8,827 bases of DNA from Bacillota bacterium. Lineage in GTDB: Bacteria > Bacillota > Clostridia > Oscillospirales > Ruminococcaceae. The stretch covers positions 1-8,827 of the forward strand of contig JAEXAZ010000021.1 in assembly GCA_023394255.1 (NCBI GenBank), given 5' to 3'. The stretch's first letter is position 1. Every line of letters begins with the position of its first letter. The notes under the pieces were generated by a model. It did not search any database. It was given only the letters and a program-made list of their open reading frames with translations, and had not been told where the DNA came from. Both the position numbers and the translations under genes were made by a program. Below are positions 6,559 through 8,827 of this stretch, piece after piece.

Positions 6559-6764
6559 TAGGGTAAAAAAATTCCTTTTTAATGGGGTTTATGAAGATGA
6601 AAAGCCCGTCAAGACATAAATTTAATAAAAATGAAAAATGCGAAAAATTCGAAAATTTGGCGAAAAGCACATCGAAAACATGCTTAAATAGATAGAAAGG
6701 ACAAACATGACTTGTAAAAGCTTCACATAATTAGTGCTAATAGACTAAAAATTCGTAATCGTAC

Positions 6765-6793
6765 TTGACTTTGTTGTGCAAATAAATTATACT
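6765..6793 (+). promoter_or_regulatory. Strong sigma-A-like promoter of the LacI-family gene
   Basis: TTGACT (6765-6770) and TATACT (6788-6793) each match consensus at five of six positions and are separated by exactly 17 bp. The predicted start near 6800 lies at the edge of operator copy 2, and the leader to the ATG at 6891 is about 90 bases. It probably also drives the downstream solute-binding protein gene, which has no clear promoter of its own. Confidence 0.75.
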
Positions 6794-6800
6794 CTAATTA

Positions 6801-6814
6801 CGAAAACGATTAAG
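6801..6814. promoter_or_regulatory. Operator copy 2, at the start site of the LacI-family gene
   Basis: CGAAAACGATTAAG begins seven bases after the -10 box of the regulator's promoter. It shares 16 bases exactly with copy 1 (6802-6817 against 6506-6521). The position is typical for autorepression. Copies 1 and 2 are 296 bp apart centre to centre. Confidence 0.7.
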
Positions 6815-6857
6815 TTAAAATTTTGCCTCCATAATGTAAAAATGTTATGATAGGTTC

Positions 6858-6871
6858 AGAAAACGATTACT
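6858..6871. promoter_or_regulatory. Operator copy 3, just before the regulator's ribosome site
   Basis: AGAAAACGATTACT is the most symmetric copy: AG-A-AA-A-CG-A-TT-A-CT is palindromic at the fixed positions. It ends six bases before GGAGGG (6878-6883) and is centred 57 bp from copy 2. It also resembles a CcpA cre box with mismatches at the outer T and A, so carbon catabolite control is an alternative to, or additional to, the local LacI protein. Confidence 0.6.
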
Positions 6872-6890
6872 TTATGCGGAGGGAAAAAAT

Positions 6891-7898
6891 ATGGTATCCA
6901 TCAAAGATATCGCGGCTCGCTGCAACGTGTCCGCGGCTACGGTCAGCAAATCGCTGAACGGGCACCGGGACATCAGCCAGGAAACCCGGATGCGCGTCTG
7001 CCAGACGGCCCGCCAGATGGGCTATCTGCCCAATTCTGCGGCGCGCGCGCTCAAAACCAACCGGACCTACAACATCGGCGTGCTGTTTGTTGACAAAACC
7101 CACAGCGGCCTGCGGCACGAATATTTTTCCACCGTGCTGGACAGCGTCAAGGTGGAGGCGGAGCGGCTGGGATATGATATCACTTTCATCAGCCAGAACA
7201 TCGGCCAGCGCCCGATGAGCTATTACGAACACTGCCGCTACCGCGGCTGTGACGGCGTGGTGACCGCAAGCATCGACTTTAAGGACCCCGGCTTTCTGGA
7301 ACTGGTGGAAAGCGATATCCCGGTGGTTACCATCGACCACGTTTTCAATAATCGCACGGCGATCCTTTCCGATAACATTAAGGGCGTCCGCGACCTCGTG
7401 CTTTATATTCACCAGTGCGGCCACCGGAAAATCGCGTTTATCCACGGAGAAAATACCTCTGTTACGCAAAAGCGCATGGCCAGCTTTTACAGGACCTGCG
7501 AGGAACTGGAAATCGACGTTCCCGAAGCCTACGTCCGGCAGGCGTTTTACCATGATCCCCGGTCAAGCGGGCGCGCGACGCGGGAGCTGCTTGCGCTGGC
7601 CGACCGCCCCACCTGCATCATGTATCCCGACGATTTTTCGTTCATCGGCGGTATGAACGAGATTGAAAAGGCGGGGCTGCATATTCCGGACGACATCAGC
7701 GTGACCGGGTACGACGGCATCTATCTTTCCCAGGTGCTGCGTCCGCGGCTGACTACCCTCCGTCAGGATACCGACGGGCTTGGCAGGGAAGCGGTCGAGC
7801 GGCTGGTCGAGATGATCGAGCATCCGAAAACGGCGCTTCCGCGGCAGGTACTGGTGGAGGGGGAACTCCTTGAGGGCGGCTCTGTGAAGAAATTATGA
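6891..7898 (+). CDS. LacI-family transcriptional regulator of the cellobiose locus
   Basis: A 335-residue repressor of normal LacI length. The N-terminal helix-turn-helix is VSIKDIAARCNVSAATVSKS (2-21), with recognition helix about 14-24. The hinge follows with YLPNSAARALK (45-55), where L54 is the usual minor-groove leucine. Residues from about 60 form the two-lobed periplasmic-binding-protein-like effector domain. Family landmarks are GCDGVV (119-124), IPVVTID (143-149), HRKIAFI (178-184), and ISVTGYDG (269-276) followed by PRLTTLRQD. The ribosome site GGAGGG is seven bases before the ATG. It is divergent from the cellobiose phosphorylase operon and upstream of a sugar-binding protein; three matching operators lie in the control region, including at its own promoter. 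I infer that it represses both arms and releases DNA on binding cellobiose or a related sugar; the effector is not shown by the sequence. Confidence 0.93.
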   Translation: MVSIKDIAARCNVSAATVSKSLNGHRDISQETRMRVCQTARQMGYLPNSAARALKTNRTYNIGVLFVDKTHSGLRHEYFSTVLDSVKVEAERLGYDITFISQNIGQRPMSYYEHCRYRGCDGVVTASIDFKDPGFLELVESDIPVVTIDHVFNNRTAILSDNIKGVRDLVLYIHQCGHRKIAFIHGENTSVTQKRMASFYRTCEELEIDVPEAYVRQAFYHDPRSSGRATRELLALADRPTCIMYPDDFSFIGGMNEIEKAGLHIPDDISVTGYDGIYLSQVLRPRLTTLRQDTDGLGREAVERLVEMIEHPKTALPRQVLVEGELLEGGSVKKL

Positions 7899-7972
7899 TT
7901 CCGTGCCCAATATCGGCAGTCCGATTCCCGATACAACAAGCTGATTTGCAGAATGAAAAAGGAGGAAAATTC

Positions 7973-8827
7973 ATGCGTACCTTACAAAAAGTGATTTCCT
8001 GCGGCCTTGCCTTGCTGATAACGGCGTCTGTTTCCGCCTGCGGCGGCTCCAAACCCGCCCAGCCGGAATCACAGGCGGCCCCCGATGCTTCCGCGGCATC
8101 CTCCGAGGCGCCCGCCGCGGAGGGAAGCTCCGGGAAAGTCCTGCGCATCTATTGCTGGAACACCGAGTTCCAGGACAGGTTCAACGCTTATTTCAAGGAT
8201 AAGCTGCCTGCCGACGTCAGCGTTGACTGGGTGATTACCCCCAGCGACGACAACGCCTATCAGAACAAGCTGGACACCGACCTGAAAAACCAGGCGTCCA
8301 CTGCCGACAAGATCGACGTTTTCCTGATTGAGGCAGACTATGCGCTCAAATATGTCAATTCCGATTATTCGCTGGATGTCAGGGGGGACGTCGGGCTCAC
8401 TGACGACGATCTGAAAGACCAGTACCAATATACGCAGGAGATTGCTACCGACAGCAACGGAAAATTGAAAGCGGTCTCCTGGCAGGCGACGCCGGGATTG
8501 CTGGCCTACCGCCGTTCGATCGCCAAGGACGTCCTCGGCACCGACGATCCCGTTGAAGTCCAGAAACAGGTCAGCGACTGGGATAAATTCAATGCCGTCG
8601 CGGTCAAAATGCACGACAAAGGCTACAAGATGCTGTCCGGTTATGAGGACTCCTACCGCACCTTCTCCAACAACGTCTCCGCGCCGTGGGTTGACGAAAC
8701 CGACACCATCCGCATCGACCCGAACATTATGAAATGGGTGGAGCAGACCAAGGAATATACGGATAAAGGCTACAACAACAAAACCAAACTCTGGGCGCCT
8801 GAATGGAACGCCGACCAGGGCCCGGCC
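7973..8827 (+). CDS. ABC transporter sugar-binding lipoprotein, 3' truncated by window end
   Basis: A family 1 extracellular solute-binding protein; 285 codons are visible and the frame stays open to the window edge. The ATG follows AAAGGAGG (7958-7965) by seven bases. Residues 1-22 are a lipoprotein signal peptide with a hydrophobic core (about 7-20) and lipobox V20-S-A-C23. Cys23 would be lipidated and anchor the protein outside the membrane. An Ala/Ser/Pro/Glu-rich linker (26-53) leads to the binding domain, starting KVLRIYCWNTEFQDRF. The pattern LRIYCW, DKIDVFLIEADYA and AVSWQATPGLLAYRR is that of carbohydrate importers (CUT1-like) of Clostridia. It lies 74 bp after the LacI-family gene with no clear promoter between, so cotranscription is likely. 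Beside a cellobiose phosphorylase, the likely ligand is cellobiose or cellodextrin, an inference from context. Permease genes would be expected further right. Confidence 0.93.
   Translation, partial: MRTLQKVISCGLALLITASVSACGGSKPAQPESQAAPDASAASSEAPAAEGSSGKVLRIYCWNTEFQDRFNAYFKDKLPADVSVDWVITPSDDNAYQNKLDTDLKNQASTADKIDVFLIEADYALKYVNSDYSLDVRGDVGLTDDDLKDQYQYTQEIATDSNGKLKAVSWQATPGLLAYRRSIAKDVLGTDDPVEVQKQVSDWDKFNAVAVKMHDKGYKMLSGYEDSYRTFSNNVSAPWVDETDTIRIDPNIMKWVEQTKEYTDKGYNNKTKLWAPEWNADQGPA

Larger units (their letters stand above)
6432..6890. other. 459-bp divergent control region of the cellobiose locus
   Basis: This gene-free stretch separates the cellobiose phosphorylase operon from the LacI-family gene. 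It holds two outward-facing promoters, three GAAAACGATTA operator copies and an AT-rich middle (about 6560-6764). The middle has six A-tracts at roughly helical spacing (6627-6678) and a small interrupted palindrome, ATTAG-TG-CTAAT (6730-6741). Near the phosphorylase start the DNA becomes very GC-rich (6450-6476). I see no convincing gene in it; two tiny plus-strand frames (6591-6695 and 6707-6730) are not supported by a promoter. Confidence 0.8.

Noticed and set aside
6707..6730. Seven-residue frame with a fair ribosome site (AAAGGA) upstream of the regulator promoter
   Set aside because: It lies upstream of the predicted transcript start near 6800 and no other promoter is visible. Frames this short are common by chance.
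6867..7553. Minus-strand frame of 228 codons opposite the LacI-family gene
   Set aside because: The LacI protein is complete in the plus frame with its domains in order. The minus frame is a shadow.
7911..7933. Short inverted repeats (ATCGG-CAGT-CCGAT and TATCGG/CCGATA) between the regulator and sugar-binding protein genes
   Set aside because: Stems are only 5-6 bp and no T-run follows, so neither a terminator nor an operator can be supported; at most a weak processing or attenuation hairpin.
8069..8614. Minus-strand frame of 181 codons opposite the sugar-binding lipoprotein
   Set aside because: The plus-strand lipoprotein has a ribosome site, signal peptide and lipobox, while the minus frame has none of these.
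1..8827. CRISPR arrays, tRNA, rRNA, insertion sequences, riboswitches
   Set aside because: I found no regularly spaced repeats with spacers, no cloverleaf or conserved rRNA segments, no transposase frame and no leader fitting a known riboswitch on either strand.

Overview
The window looks like the chromosome of a plant-fibre-using Bacillota bacterium of the class Clostridia, probably near Oscillospiraceae/Ruminococcaceae. This rests on strong AGGAGG-type ribosome sites, sigma-A-like promoters, protein types (cellobiose phosphorylase, GH1 beta-glucosidase, LacI regulator, lipoprotein solute-binding protein) and GC-rich genes separated by AT-rich control regions. The genus cannot be fixed from the sequence alone.

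Layout. Positions 1-434 are AT-rich. They hold a divergent pair of small genes: the 5' end of an Arc-like ribbon-helix-helix (RHH) DNA-binding protein on the minus strand, and a 59-residue protein of unknown function on the plus strand. A 9-bp inverted repeat lies between them and overlaps the minus-strand -10 box. A hairpin with a T-run on both sides (388-434) ends this block and also the convergent gene icd. Next on the minus strand are icd (type II NADP-isocitrate dehydrogenase, with its own good promoter) and a six-segment membrane protein resembling YjdF/DUF2238.

The core of the window (2633-8827) is a beta-glucoside/cellobiose locus. On the minus strand, a cellobiose phosphorylase (GH94) and a GH1 beta-glucosidase form a two-gene operon with a 16-bp gap, closed by a hairpin terminator that contains the beta-glucosidase stop codon. 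Divergent on the plus strand are a LacI-family regulator and, 74 bp later, a lipoprotein sugar-binding protein of an ABC importer, cut by the window end. The 459-bp region between the two arms carries three copies of GAAAACGATTA. One lies just downstream of each predicted promoter and one just ahead of the regulator's ribosome site. This suggests that the LacI protein controls both arms and itself.

Inferred working model: the ABC importer, with permeases presumably beyond the right edge, brings in cellobiose or short cellodextrins. The phosphorylase converts cellobiose and phosphate to glucose-1-phosphate and glucose, saving ATP. The cytoplasmic beta-glucosidase hydrolyses cellobiose or other beta-glucosides. 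The LacI protein shuts the locus off without inducer. I found no CRISPR array, rRNA, tRNA or insertion sequence, and no clearly new system. The least explained items are the RHH/small-protein pair and the phased A-tracts between the divergent promoters.
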